64,000 nt of DNA from assembly GCA_028378565.1 (NCBI GenBank), contig JAONMX010000002.1, positions 72,966 to 136,965 on the forward strand. The letters are read 5' to 3'. The first letter of the stretch is position 1; each line of letters starts with the position of its first letter. Below are positions 8,609 through 18,695 of this stretch, piece after piece. The notes beneath the pieces are model-generated. The model did no database searches and was not told the origin of the DNA. It saw only the letters and a list, made by a program, of their open reading frames with translations. The DNA comes from Bacteriovoracaceae bacterium. GTDB taxonomy: Bacteria; Bdellovibrionota; Bacteriovoracia; Bacteriovoracales; Bacteriovoracaceae. A program made the translations under genes and the position numbers.

Positions 8609-9487
8609 ATGTTTAAGTTTGGTGAGTTAAAAGACAAGAAAATTGCTCAAAAGATTAAAAATGATCTAGTAAAAAAATCAATTATTATTGAGGTCAAATA
8701 CAATTATGAAACAGACCTTCATGAGCTTTATGCCACTAAAGAAGAAGACCTTGAAGAGGCCTTTAATTACTTTAGGGTTGTCCTTGGTTTTCCACCTGTT
8801 CATCAGGTAGATCCAGAGTGGGATAAGTTATCTAAAATTTCTCTAGGTAATATAACAAAATTATTTATTATTATTTCTGTTAGTTTGTATATTCTTATTC
8901 ATTTTCTAAAAATGTATGGCCTCTTAGATTTATTATTTATTTCAAATAGCCGTGAGAATCTAAATTTAATTACAAAAGATCTACAAATTTGGCGATTGGT
9001 CACACCAGCTTTCTTGCACTTTTCTATCATTCACATTCTCTTTAATCTTCTTTGGTTAAAAACATTAGGTTCTGTTGTAGAGCAAACAAAGGGTTGGCGT
9101 TTCTACCTGATCATGTTTTTGATATCAGCTATCTTGAGTAACATTCTTCAGTTTTATGTAACCGGCTTTAAGTTTGGAGGAATGTCTGGTTTTGTCTATT
9201 CGCTATTTGGATATCTCTGGCTTCATAAGAAGTTTCATTCTCATTATGAGTTTGGTCTTCCTAAAAGAGATATCTATCTCATGGTTGGTTGGTTCTTTCT
9301 TTGTTTTACAGGACTTATTGGTAATATCGCTAATACAGCTCATGGAGTTGGATTAGGCCTTGGAATGCTCTTTGCTATATTCCCATTAGAAAGGGGCCAA
9401 ATTCTTAAGTATCTTCCATGGGTAATATTCGCCCTGATATTATCTGTTGGCACCTTCTTAATCGAATATTTTCAGTTACTTAGCTAA
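8609..9487 (+). CDS. Rhomboid-family intramembrane serine protease
   Basis: Cleaves transmembrane segments of substrate proteins within the inner membrane. The 292 residues have a soluble N-terminal region of about 80 residues, then six or so membrane helices. The catalytic serine is S193 in GGMSGFVYS, and the catalytic histidine is H245 in ANTAHGVGLG. The family's H-x3-N signature is at HILFNLLWL (142-150). The start is an ATG at 8609 after AAAGGA. The substrate is unknown, but a matrixin-like protease elsewhere in the window ends with a Gly-Gly plus helix tail of the kind processed by rhombosortases. This protein is longer than typical rhombosortases, so the link is speculative. Confidence 0.9.
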   Translation: MFKFGELKDKKIAQKIKNDLVKKSIIIEVKYNYETDLHELYATKEEDLEEAFNYFRVVLGFPPVHQVDPEWDKLSKISLGNITKLFIIISVSLYILIHFLKMYGLLDLLFISNSRENLNLITKDLQIWRLVTPAFLHFSIIHILFNLLWLKTLGSVVEQTKGWRFYLIMFLISAILSNILQFYVTGFKFGGMSGFVYSLFGYLWLHKKFHSHYEFGLPKRDIYLMVGWFFLCFTGLIGNIANTAHGVGLGLGMLFAIFPLERGQILKYLPWVIFALILSVGTFLIEYFQLLS

Positions 9488-9570
9488 TTTTAAATTGTTG
9501 ATCATTTGACTCAAGTTTATCTCAATTTCTCCCGATAAGATATTGAAGTAATGTGTGAGGAAAATAAAAT

Positions 9571-12500
9571 TTGTTAAAATTTACAAGAAGCTGTCTATTT
9601 ATTTTTGCCTTGATGTTGATAAATCAATTCAGTTTCGCTTCTCGTTTTGTATTACAGTCTACCCACTATGATCAAAACGATGGCGAAAGTAGAGCGGTTT
9701 ATTTAGATACTCAAAAGCAACAACTTGTGATGAAGGAGCTTTCATGGTCCGACACTATAAGAAACGATATTAACAATAATAGAAGGCCACAATTTGAATT
9801 CCCAAAAAATGTTACATCGTTAACGAGTTTTAATTCGAAAGTTTTAAATGAGAGATATAATGTTGATGTTAAGTTTGAATATTTTCCACTTACTTCCGTA
9901 GAAGAATCACAAAGGTCAGTGCGAGAGCTTCGTAATTATATTCCAAAAGATCAAACTCTTGATATCATCAATAAATCTCGAATTGAACTATCAAAAACAA
10001 ATAATCAATTTAAATTAATAAAAAGTTTACGAAAAGGTCGAGATCAAGCCGCTGTTTATTATAATGATGTAACTGGTGAGATTATTTTAAAAGAAATTGA
10101 TCATAAAAAGTCAGGGTTAGCAGACTATCAACTACCTGGACGCATAACATTCCCAAAAGATCTAAACGGAAGAAAAGGTAATATCCACATATCTGATGAA
10201 GATAGCTGGTCAGCTAAAACACCTTTTGAGCTTGAAATTGCCTTAAGAGATTTAGAAGACCAATTAGATGATTGGGACCTTAAGATAGATAGAAGTCTTT
10301 TTAATAGTGGTAAGTTAAAGCTACAACAAAAGATGAGCCAATTTGTTCGAGTAGGAAGATTGAGAGATCGTGACGATAATCGATACTATCATGAAGCATG
10401 GTATAACCCCTCTACAAATGAGTTAGTTTATAGAAAAATTTATCGAAGAAGTGGTAAAGAATATATTAAAGACGAGGAAGTCTTTTCTTTAAGTGATGAG
10501 GAAGACTTTCAAAAAGCTAAAAGTAAGATGAGACGATATAGCTTATATTCGAGTTCTCAATTTGAGTCATTTCGTGACTCACAAATATCAGAATGTAATG
10601 ATGTTATTCAATCCTTTTTAAATCCAATAGATGTCGAAGACTTTAGTGATATTACAGATGTCCTTCATCAACAATTTCTAGAAAGATCTATCGGTAATAG
10701 TATGACCATTACTGACTCTGGAAGAATGATATTACAAACAAATCTAGCACAAAATCCTTTACCGTTAAGCATAGAGCTTAAACCTGATGGAACAATTAAA
10801 AAAGTAGATTTTGCTAGAAGCCTAACATCAAAGGAAAGTGAAGAGCTAAAGATTATTGAAGAGATTGGATTAAATGGTAAGAAAATTTATACAGTAAAAT
10901 CTTTTGATTCTTACAATGGTACTTGGGATACGATGCTTTCTGTTACTGCTGAAGATGTTGTGGGACAGAATGGAAATACACAAGGCAAAATCTCTGTCTA
11001 TGTTAAAGGTATAAAGTCTGAAGGTGATTTTAGGTATTATGATTATGAAAAGAATACTTATTCTTTCTCAATGAGAAATGGAAAAGTTAAAGATGTTGGT
11101 AGAAGAGAGCGCTTAAGTGGAAATGTTACAGACCCTTATAATTATCCTGTTGATAGAGGAAAGGATGGCTTTACTAACTTTCTATTTCAAACGTTCTTAG
11201 GTCGAGATTCGAGAAGATCCAAAGTGAATGATGCAGTCTTAGAACAATCTCGAGAGGCACTAAGTTCTCCAGAGTACGCAGGCCTCATTAAAGAAGAGGA
11301 ACTGGTTACTTTATCAAGAGAGATTACGAATTCCGTTGGAAAAAGAACAAATAATTTTCATTCTAGTTTAGGTAAAATCGAAGCCGTGGCGGCAGAAGAG
11401 TCTTACACAAGGTTTGGCTCCATTATTTTAGAAAGAACCTTAAAAGATCTTTTAACTACTGAGCCACCGGAGCAAATCAAGTCTATTGTTGATAGAACGA
11501 TGGAAGGCTTTAGTGTTTGTTTAAAAAGATCAAGTGACGTGAGAAATTTATCAGAAGCAAATAAGTGTATGGAAATTTTTGGTAGGGAAGCTCCTGTTGA
11601 TATTGGCCGTGACATACTCGGAATAAAACTAAGACAAGCAGATATGGGGGATATCGTAGGATACTCCACAAGACAATATAATGCCTGTATACAAGAGAAG
11701 TATTACCCTCTCTTTAACGGACAGGATAATAGTGATTCCGACGAGTCAATGGATATTGTCAAAGCTTGCTTGTATCAAAGTTTTTTAAAGTCTCTTGAAA
11801 AAGCGATACCAGCAGTTATTGAGTCAGAGCTTGGAGAGATCTCTAAGGATATGGGACTTAACTTAAGTTATGGTGAAGAGCAACAAAGAGCAAGTTTAGA
11901 AAAAATTAATCAATGTATTGCAGAGAAAGGATTAGCTCAAAAATCATCTTTTGGTGTGCAGACAGACTTTGGAAAACTCCAGGCCATGGATCCTGATGAG
12001 TTTGAGCAAGAGTTATTTGGTTGTGTAAATTTATTAATTAATGACATCTCTCACTACGTGGCAAAAGTTGGCCTAGCCGCTAAGCTTAGTGAAATTGAAG
12101 ATTTTACTCCAGAACAAAGAAGTTTAATATTTAGTTCCTCTATTGATAATAGTTTCTCTCAATGTATGAATACTCAAATGGGAATCATCGATAATAAAAC
12201 CCAAGAGTATCGCGGGAGAAAAGTTGAACTCACTCAAGTCTCAAATGGAAAACCATTTATTGTTGATGTAAATGTTCCATCCCTTGAAGCAACAGAATGT
12301 ATTCGGTCGTTAACGAATTATACTGTTGGCATGTCAACAGAATCAATGATCAAAAATATGATTGGTGATCAAAAGTATAATCAGCTCCAAGGTGATTCAT
12401 CTACGGCTTCTTCTTTCCAACAATGTTTTAAAGTAGAAAATGAAAGACTGAATGATGAGCTGAAATCAGTGCTAGTGAGCGAAGCTGGCCTACCTGTTGA

Positions 12501-15351
12501 AGAGAAGAGTGAAAAAGTTAAAACGAGAGATCGCTTAAGTGATTTAAAGACGGCAAGCTGTATAAAAGATGCCATCAGTTGGGCAAGTTATTACGCCGCT
12601 GGTGATATGGTGATTGAAAAACTTGCTGCTGATCCGGAGTATTCTTTTATAAAAATTACTGAGCAGGATAAAGAAGTCATAGGTTCTTTTATTCAGAGCT
12701 GCTTTAACGAACAAATGAAAGATTTTTCAACAGTTGATGAGATACTAGGGAATCAAGAAAAAGTGACTGAATATTGTGGAGCTCAAATGCTAAAAGATCG
12801 CAATGTTCAAAAAATTATAATAGATCCTATTTTAACTAAGTCATTAGCTGACGGCGGTATTACAGGTGAAGAAGCGGCACCTCTTATTAAGGTTCTATCA
12901 GAAGGATTGAATAAAAATATAGCTAATGAAATAACAATTGATGGTGTGATCGCTAAAGCAAGTGCTTTTAAAGAAGATGGTCTTTTATTAGTTGTAAGAG
13001 AAGTCTTAGAGGGTAAAGTTGAAGAACAATTCGACGGGACCAGTGAAACAAATCCTAGAATCGCAGGAATACTTTCAAGTGTTGAAGACCAGATATTTTC
13101 TGCGAGTGGTGGAAATTACGAAGCTCGATTAAGACAGGCCTTATTAGATCCAGATGAGAATAAGTTAACAGAAGTTCTTGATCAACTGAAAAAGGATGCC
13201 ACATTATTAATTGCTCCAAATGTTATTGAACAGTCTGCTGCTGATTTATTGAAAGACGGTACTTTTAATACACAAGAAGAAGCTGATGCTTTAGTAGAGT
13301 TTGGTAAGAAAATTCTAAATGATTGCTTGAATGGCGAGAAAATTGGTGAAGAAACCCAAGATGATCAAATTAATCGTTGTACTAATAAAACAAAAATAGA
13401 AGCTACTTACTTTGTATTAAATGATCGCCTTAAAAATACTTTAGACAATCATGAACTTGCTTCTCAGTATATGAATGATGAAGAGCGTTCAGCATTATTA
13501 GCTTCTTTAGTAAATGATTCAACAAAAACTGAGATTGCTAGAATTGAGGCTATCGAAGATCCTCTTCTAAGAAAAGGCGAGTTTGATAACTTCGTGGCAG
13601 GATTTAAAGCTGACTCTACACGTTCAGTCTTTAATGCCATGGTTCCTTCTATCGTAAATGATCAAGTTAAAGAACCAGACGCCAATAAGCCTGTCATTGT
13701 AAGAGGTGCACGAAGCCTTATGAATCAGTGTATTGATGCTTACAAAGTAACTTCAAAAGAATTTTATATTAATAAAACTATCAGTGATGATGAGTTTAAG
13801 CCAAATGATAGCTTAGATGAATGTGTAAATAGAGCGAGAGTAAAATTAACAAGCGATATTCTACCGACTACTCTACGTAACTTACTAGGACTTATTGATA
13901 GTGAAGTAAATCAATATGAAGATTTAATATTGAAAGCGAGACTTAGTTTCGAATCTTGTGTCAGCAAGAGAAGCTTTGTTATGAATAGTAAACTCTTTGG
14001 TAACGCCGCAGATGCTTGTTTAAATACGATCATTTTACAGTTAATCCCTGAAGCAATTAAGGAGCTGTCAGATAGGAATCCTCCAGTGATCGCAAAGAAT
14101 GTAGAAACGCTTCAAAAAGCAAAAGTATGTGAGCAGAAAGTTAAAGATGATTATGTTGCTCAAACTAAAACCGATATTTCTAGGAATCTGGAAACCGATA
14201 TATTCTTTGAACAGGCCCTTAACAAAGAGTCAATGCCAAAAGCTGATATGGATTGGCTACTCTTCAGTGTTCAGCAGTGTTTACTAAATCATGTTGCTCC
14301 TAACTTGCTTGATGATTATGTCGCAAGAGTTAGTTCTGATCCAAAGCTAGAAATTGGAGAGTCACAAAAAGAATCATTAGAGATGCTTTCTCAGACATTA
14401 GGAAATATCTTAAGTTATCGTGCAAATGGTGAAAAACCAACAAGGCTAGTCTTTAGTATTGATGAGGGAGCTTCAGGAAATAATGAAACCTCGAGCGTAA
14501 ATCCTGCAGCGACAAGCTCTGCAAATGCTAGTGGAGATGAGAAAAGTGTTCCTTATCTCAATATGATGATGGATATGGAGCCACTGATTTTGGAGTATAT
14601 TGAGCTTGTAAACGCTTATGATCCTAACTTGACCCGTACAGCTTTTGCAAAATTAGAAAGAGATATTAAAAAGTACTTAGATGAAAATAATGGTGTCCTT
14701 AATATGGACGACTTATATAAAATTTTAGTTGATTCAGATTTAATAACTGGAGTGATCGAAAGTATCATAAGTCAGTCTGTACGAGAGGAAACTACAAAAG
14801 CTCTCGTTGATGAGGGGGCCAGTACAAGTGTTGTATCCATACTTGCTTCAAAGCAAATGATTGGAAGAATTTTTAGATCAGGTAAAGGGAAAGATGTTAT
14901 CGATAAAATTCGTTATGAATACCTATTACCACTAATGAAGGGTGAGCTTGAGAGTACTGAGCTACCAAGAAACTTGATCAATGATGCCAAGGTTCAATTA
15001 GGTAAAGATCAAAAAAGAGGCGGTTTTGCGGAAGTACTCTTTAGTTCCATCATTCAAAAGAAATTAGATGATGAGCAAGCAGGTATTGAGTCTGGATTCT
15101 TTAAATATGTGAAAATGTCAGCTGCAGGCTGGATGGGATATAATAAGTATGAAGATTTTGAATGGGGAAGTCGTTATAGTACTTCAAAATATAAATTAAG
15201 AAATACTCCTTCTGGTATGAATGCCATGGCCGTTTTTGCAAATGATATTTTAATACCAAAACTAACAGGCACACTATCAACTAAGAAAGAAGAAGATGCT
15301 ACTGAGAGAATTACAGATTTAATTAAAGAAGCAATGGATGAGAATGAGTAG
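9571..15351 (+). CDS. Giant exported protein with paired-cysteine helical repeats
   Basis: A 1,926-residue protein I cannot assign to a family. A signal peptide (about residues 1-23, ending FSFA) implies export. Residues 24 to about 330 contain three beta-rich units of roughly 100 residues, each with a pattern like YYN-x-TGE-I-x-KEI (compare VYLDTQKQQLVMKEL, VYYNDVTGEIILKEI, AWYNPSTNELVYRKI). Residues 650-1570 are helical with twenty cysteines in ten pairs: 650/666, 706/733, 782/818, 865/910, 952/997, 1044/1069, 1252/1270, 1387/1418, 1463/1483 and 1520/1570. The first cysteine of each pair tends to follow an aromatic or aliphatic residue two or three positions before it. The last 356 residues have no cysteine. 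The start is a TTG at 9571 with GAGG upstream. The pairs probably form disulfides in the periplasm or outside the cell. A structural or surface role is possible. Confidence 0.85.
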   Translation: MLKFTRSCLFIFALMLINQFSFASRFVLQSTHYDQNDGESRAVYLDTQKQQLVMKELSWSDTIRNDINNNRRPQFEFPKNVTSLTSFNSKVLNERYNVDVKFEYFPLTSVEESQRSVRELRNYIPKDQTLDIINKSRIELSKTNNQFKLIKSLRKGRDQAAVYYNDVTGEIILKEIDHKKSGLADYQLPGRITFPKDLNGRKGNIHISDEDSWSAKTPFELEIALRDLEDQLDDWDLKIDRSLFNSGKLKLQQKMSQFVRVGRLRDRDDNRYYHEAWYNPSTNELVYRKIYRRSGKEYIKDEEVFSLSDEEDFQKAKSKMRRYSLYSSSQFESFRDSQISECNDVIQSFLNPIDVEDFSDITDVLHQQFLERSIGNSMTITDSGRMILQTNLAQNPLPLSIELKPDGTIKKVDFARSLTSKESEELKIIEEIGLNGKKIYTVKSFDSYNGTWDTMLSVTAEDVVGQNGNTQGKISVYVKGIKSEGDFRYYDYEKNTYSFSMRNGKVKDVGRRERLSGNVTDPYNYPVDRGKDGFTNFLFQTFLGRDSRRSKVNDAVLEQSREALSSPEYAGLIKEEELVTLSREITNSVGKRTNNFHSSLGKIEAVAAEESYTRFGSIILERTLKDLLTTEPPEQIKSIVDRTMEGFSVCLKRSSDVRNLSEANKCMEIFGREAPVDIGRDILGIKLRQADMGDIVGYSTRQYNACIQEKYYPLFNGQDNSDSDESMDIVKACLYQSFLKSLEKAIPAVIESELGEISKDMGLNLSYGEEQQRASLEKINQCIAEKGLAQKSSFGVQTDFGKLQAMDPDEFEQELFGCVNLLINDISHYVAKVGLAAKLSEIEDFTPEQRSLIFSSSIDNSFSQCMNTQMGIIDNKTQEYRGRKVELTQVSNGKPFIVDVNVPSLEATECIRSLTNYTVGMSTESMIKNMIGDQKYNQLQGDSSTASSFQQCFKVENERLNDELKSVLVSEAGLPVEEKSEKVKTRDRLSDLKTASCIKDAISWASYYAAGDMVIEKLAADPEYSFIKITEQDKEVIGSFIQSCFNEQMKDFSTVDEILGNQEKVTEYCGAQMLKDRNVQKIIIDPILTKSLADGGITGEEAAPLIKVLSEGLNKNIANEITIDGVIAKASAFKEDGLLLVVREVLEGKVEEQFDGTSETNPRIAGILSSVEDQIFSASGGNYEARLRQALLDPDENKLTEVLDQLKKDATLLIAPNVIEQSAADLLKDGTFNTQEEADALVEFGKKILNDCLNGEKIGEETQDDQINRCTNKTKIEATYFVLNDRLKNTLDNHELASQYMNDEERSALLASLVNDSTKTEIARIEAIEDPLLRKGEFDNFVAGFKADSTRSVFNAMVPSIVNDQVKEPDANKPVIVRGARSLMNQCIDAYKVTSKEFYINKTISDDEFKPNDSLDECVNRARVKLTSDILPTTLRNLLGLIDSEVNQYEDLILKARLSFESCVSKRSFVMNSKLFGNAADACLNTIILQLIPEAIKELSDRNPPVIAKNVETLQKAKVCEQKVKDDYVAQTKTDISRNLETDIFFEQALNKESMPKADMDWLLFSVQQCLLNHVAPNLLDDYVARVSSDPKLEIGESQKESLEMLSQTLGNILSYRANGEKPTRLVFSIDEGASGNNETSSVNPAATSSANASGDEKSVPYLNMMMDMEPLILEYIELVNAYDPNLTRTAFAKLERDIKKYLDENNGVLNMDDLYKILVDSDLITGVIESIISQSVREETTKALVDEGASTSVVSILASKQMIGRIFRSGKGKDVIDKIRYEYLLPLMKGELESTELPRNLINDAKVQLGKDQKRGGFAEVLFSSIIQKKLDDEQAGIESGFFKYVKMSAAGWMGYNKYEDFEWGSRYSTSKYKLRNTPSGMNAMAVFANDILIPKLTGTLSTKKEEDATERITDLIKEAMDENE

Positions 15352-15378
15352 AGGCCATTTAGGACCTCTACATTTTTT
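15349..15378. terminator. Intrinsic terminator between the giant gene and argS
   Basis: TAGAGG and CCTCTA form a perfect 6-base stem around a 10-base loop, followed by six T on the plus strand. The arms contain the stop codons of both convergent genes. The T-run serves the giant gene; termination of argS from the other side is less certain. Confidence 0.55.
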
Positions 15379-17140
15379 CAGGTGCTTCTATCCCAATTAA
15401 TGACAAACCTTTTTTCATAATAAGACCACAACTCTTCGCCAGTGCAAGTCTGGTACTTAGTAGTTCTGGAGTTTCTGCTTTTCCGATAGGGCATTCTGCA
15501 TAGAAGCTATTAAATAATTTTCCAAGTTCAAAAAGGTAACTACAGAGATTTATGGTTTTCAACTGTTTGGCACAACTAGCAGCAATATCATTGAAAGTAA
15601 TCAGTTTTACCATTAAGGCAACTTCCTGATCTTTAGTAAGTAGTGACCAGTCAACAGCACTTGTGGCCTGAGAACTAAGTTTGTTGGAAAGACTATTAAT
15701 TCTTGCGTAAACATATTGCAGGTAAGGTCCTGTGTCCCCATCAAGTTTTAGCCATTCATTCATGTCAAAAACAATTTTACGATTGTTATCTATTTTAGTC
15801 ATACCATATTTAATAGCACCATTGGCTATTTGAGTTGCTGTTTTTTCGACTTCTTCTTTTGTCCAACTTCCATCATCAAGATACTTCTGAAGATAGTTTG
15901 TTTTGATTGTTTCTTCCATTTGAGAAACAAGATCTAGAAGAGGAATGATATTTCCTTTACGAGAAGACATGGCACCATCTGGAAGATCTACCATGGCATA
16001 TTCAAGATGAAAGCAGTTCTTTGATTTCTCAAAGCCAACTTTCTCAAGTACTTTAAAGACTTGCTTAAAGTGAAAGGCTTGACGATTATCAACAACGTAG
16101 ACGTTGTGATCAACATTGAATTCTTCAAACTTAACTTTAGCGAGTTCAACGTCTTTAGTAGAGTAGAGACCTGTCCCATCAGACTTAACCAAAAGACAAA
16201 AACCAAGTTTGTCTTCCTCAAGGTTCATTCCAATGGCCCCTTGGTCTTTAACAAGAACACCTTGTTTATAAAGCTCATTAACATATTCTAAACTTTTGGC
16301 ATCAACTTCACTTTCAAAGAACCAACGATCAAATTCAACATCGGCCCATTGATAACTCTCTTTCATTAATTCGATTGACCACTCACGAGTTTCTTTCCAA
16401 AGATCATAGAAAGGACCTTGCTCGCTATGAAGTTCTTTTAAAATAGCTGTCAGCTGTTCGCGATTCTTATCTTCTTTATCAGTGCCTTTCTCATCTTCAA
16501 GTAAAGCATTTGATTTAGCATAAATTTCACCCAGCCACGCACCTTTATTTTCTTTTGGAGCTTCACTTGTTTCTTTATATTTTAAGTACCAAAGGCATTT
16601 GGCCACATGGGTTCCCATATCTCCAGGATAGGTAACAGCAAGGGTGTCTAATCCGCTATAGCGACAAAGTCTCACTAGAGCATTCCCTAGGCAGAGGTTT
16701 CTCATGTGACCCACATGTAAAACTTTATGAGTATTAGGTTGCGAGTATTCAATCATGACTCTTGAATCGTCAGCAAAAAGCTTTTGTTTAAAAAGACTCT
16801 CATCTAACACTGTTGAAAGATAATCTTCTCCAAGTCCTTTCGGGGAAATGAAGAAATTGAGATAAGGCCCAACAACTTTTGCTTCCGAAACGGTATTTGG
16901 TACCACAAGCTTTTCACAAATTTCACTGGCAATTTGAGGTGGAGCTTTTTTTAACTGCTTTGCTAATTGGAAACATCCAAAAGCGATATGACCCATTTTC
17001 ATATTTGGTGCAATGGATAGAGACTTTGAAATATCCTCAATGCTTAAATCAATTTCGTTACCAAGAGCATTGATTGCTTCTTCTAGAGATTTTGCGATTT
17101 GATTATAAACGAGATTGTATTGAGTATTTTTAATGTCCAT
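15368..17140 (-). CDS. argS: Arginyl-tRNA synthetase
   Basis: A class I aminoacyl-tRNA synthetase that charges tRNA-Arg. The HIGH-type motif is HVGH in VLHVGHMRN, and the KMSKS-region equivalent is MSSRKGN. The C-terminal anticodon-binding domain begins near DGDTGPYLQYVYARI, the usual ArgRS signature. The track starts at a TTG (17158). I prefer the ATG at 17140, giving MDIKNTQYNL and 590 residues, because TAAGGA lies 8 bases upstream. It converges with the giant exported protein and diverges from a small secreted protein. Confidence 0.95.
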   Translation of the reverse strand: MDIKNTQYNLVYNQIAKSLEEAINALGNEIDLSIEDISKSLSIAPNMKMGHIAFGCFQLAKQLKKAPPQIASEICEKLVVPNTVSEAKVVGPYLNFFISPKGLGEDYLSTVLDESLFKQKLFADDSRVMIEYSQPNTHKVLHVGHMRNLCLGNALVRLCRYSGLDTLAVTYPGDMGTHVAKCLWYLKYKETSEAPKENKGAWLGEIYAKSNALLEDEKGTDKEDKNREQLTAILKELHSEQGPFYDLWKETREWSIELMKESYQWADVEFDRWFFESEVDAKSLEYVNELYKQGVLVKDQGAIGMNLEEDKLGFCLLVKSDGTGLYSTKDVELAKVKFEEFNVDHNVYVVDNRQAFHFKQVFKVLEKVGFEKSKNCFHLEYAMVDLPDGAMSSRKGNIIPLLDLVSQMEETIKTNYLQKYLDDGSWTKEEVEKTATQIANGAIKYGMTKIDNNRKIVFDMNEWLKLDGDTGPYLQYVYARINSLSNKLSSQATSAVDWSLLTKDQEVALMVKLITFNDIAASCAKQLKTINLCSYLFELGKLFNSFYAECPIGKAETPELLSTRLALAKSCGLIMKKGLSLIGIEAPEKM

Positions 17141-17174
17141 ATGGATTTTCCTTACCAAAAAATTCTTTTTATTA

Positions 17175-17183
17175 TGTTATAAT
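17175..17183 (+). promoter_or_regulatory. Extended -10 promoter candidate
   Basis: TGTTATAAT matches TG-N-TATAAT exactly, 32 bases upstream of the ATG at 17215. It would drive the small secreted protein gene. No convincing -35 is visible. Confidence 0.4.
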
Positions 17184-17214
17184 AATTTCAGAATGTCACT
17201 TAAGGTCATTGTAT

Positions 17215-17622
17215 ATGAAATTTTTATTCTTTCTTTTTTTAACACTTATAAGCTTCTCGTCAATGACAGAAGAGGATTCTTCTAAATCTAAACCGGTAAA
17301 CTCAAGCAAGGAGTTAAAGCTGGAGTCAGATGAGTTAGATAAAATTAGAAGACAGAGATTTGAGCCACGTATTTCTAATAAGTATTATAGGGGAGAGCAT
17401 CTCATCTATGATTGCCGCGATGACCATTTTGCCTGTGTAAATACCGAATCGTGGGCACGATGTGAAGACTTAAGAGATTTCGATAAGAGTGAAAGACGTA
17501 GAAAGCTTAGGTGTGCACCTCTGAAAATATTTAAAACTCAAAAAGAGTGCTTTGAAGAGCAATATAAGCAAATCCACAATCAAAAAATTAAAATCATCTG
17601 TATTAATAAGAAAAATTTATAA
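17215..17622 (+). CDS. Small secreted protein of unknown function
   Basis: A 135-residue protein with a signal peptide (MKFLFFLFLTLISFSSM) followed by an acidic, lysine-rich linker of about 40 residues. The mature part is basic and has six cysteines, including YDCRDDHFACVNTESWARC, suggesting disulfide bonds in the periplasm. The track begins at a TTG (17209). The ATG at 17215 is better placed, 9 bases after AAGG. I do not recognise the family. The next gene, an exported lipase-like protein, follows 64 bases downstream on the same strand. Confidence 0.7.
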   Translation: MKFLFFLFLTLISFSSMTEEDSSKSKPVNSSKELKLESDELDKIRRQRFEPRISNKYYRGEHLIYDCRDDHFACVNTESWARCEDLRDFDKSERRRKLRCAPLKIFKTQKECFEEQYKQIHNQKIKIICINKKNL

Positions 17623-17686
17623 GGTCTCTCTTCTTCACTTTTAACAATAAATCCCTTGTTATAGTCTCTTAAGAAGGGAAATATCT

Positions 17687-18694
17687 ATGCTTAAGTACTT
17701 AATTTTATTATTAATCATCTGCAGTTCTAAAGTCTTTGCTATAAGTGAAGAAGGCTATCTCAATACCTTTACAACACAAGTATGGCCTTACTTTCAATCA
17801 TTTCCTGAAAAAAAGCTTCCTAGTTTTGATAACACTCTCATAAATTACAGATACTTAGCTCTTGGGAATCGTGATCTTGTGATTGTCATGGGTGGGCGAA
17901 CTGAGCCAATTGATAAGTATGCTGAACTCGCTTTTGATTTAAAAGATGTGGCCGTTGATCTTCTATCAATAGACTCTCGTGGGCAAGGACGAAGTGAGAG
18001 GTTATTGAAAGACCCTCAAAAAGGTTATGTTAAAAACTTCGAGGACTATGCTAAAGATTTAAAGTTTCTCATAGATAATTTAAAATTAAGAAATCAGTAC
18101 AGAAAAGTAATCTTTTTGGCCCATTCAATGGGGGGGGCCATTGGCCTACAAGCACAAATACTCTATCCAAAACTTTTTGATGGGATGATTCTTTCAGTTC
18201 CGATGATTGAAATTCTTCTAAGGGGAAGAAGTGAGTCTGGAACTCTTAAATTAACAAAGCTACTCAAGTTAATTGGAATGAAGAGAAGTTATATTCCAGG
18301 TGGTGGACAAGTTGAAGACTATTGGAGTTTTGAAGAAAATACCGTTACCCAAAGTTTAGAGCGCCATAACATGGCCCATTGGCTTACGGTCAACGATCGC
18401 ACTCTTTTGATGGGGTCTTCCACTGTTAATTGGGTTTATGAGGCAATAAAGGCCGGAAGATTTATATTCAAAAAGAGAGAGAATATTTCTGAGCTTCCGA
18501 TCTTGATGTTTCAGGCACAGCATGAAAACTTTTCTCGCTATAGTCGGCAAAATAAAATGTGCGCTTCAAATCCACACTGTAAACGTGTTTATATATTTGG
18601 TTCAAAGCATGAAGTCTTTATGGAAAAGGATGAGTTTCGAAATATTGCATTAAAAGAAACGAAGATTTTTTTAGAAAAGATAATAAAGAATTAA
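17687..18694 (+). CDS. PldB-like alpha/beta hydrolase (probable lysophospholipase)
   Basis: An exported alpha/beta hydrolase of 335 residues with a signal peptide (MLKYLILLLIICSSKVFA). The nucleophile is S147 in AHSMGG, and the turn SIDSRGQGRS (94-103) precedes it as in monoacylglycerol lipases and lysophospholipase L2. The C-terminal part (PILMFQAQHENF, then GSKHEVFMEKD with the likely catalytic His) resembles E. coli PldB as I remember it. The acid residue is not clear, as in PldB. The signal peptide places it in the periplasm or outside, where it could act on membrane or prey lipids. The substrate is inferred. Confidence 0.82.
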   Translation: MLKYLILLLIICSSKVFAISEEGYLNTFTTQVWPYFQSFPEKKLPSFDNTLINYRYLALGNRDLVIVMGGRTEPIDKYAELAFDLKDVAVDLLSIDSRGQGRSERLLKDPQKGYVKNFEDYAKDLKFLIDNLKLRNQYRKVIFLAHSMGGAIGLQAQILYPKLFDGMILSVPMIEILLRGRSESGTLKLTKLLKLIGMKRSYIPGGGQVEDYWSFEENTVTQSLERHNMAHWLTVNDRTLLMGSSTVNWVYEAIKAGRFIFKKRENISELPILMFQAQHENFSRYSRQNKMCASNPHCKRVYIFGSKHEVFMEKDEFRNIALKETKIFLEKIIKN

Positions 18695-18695
18695 A

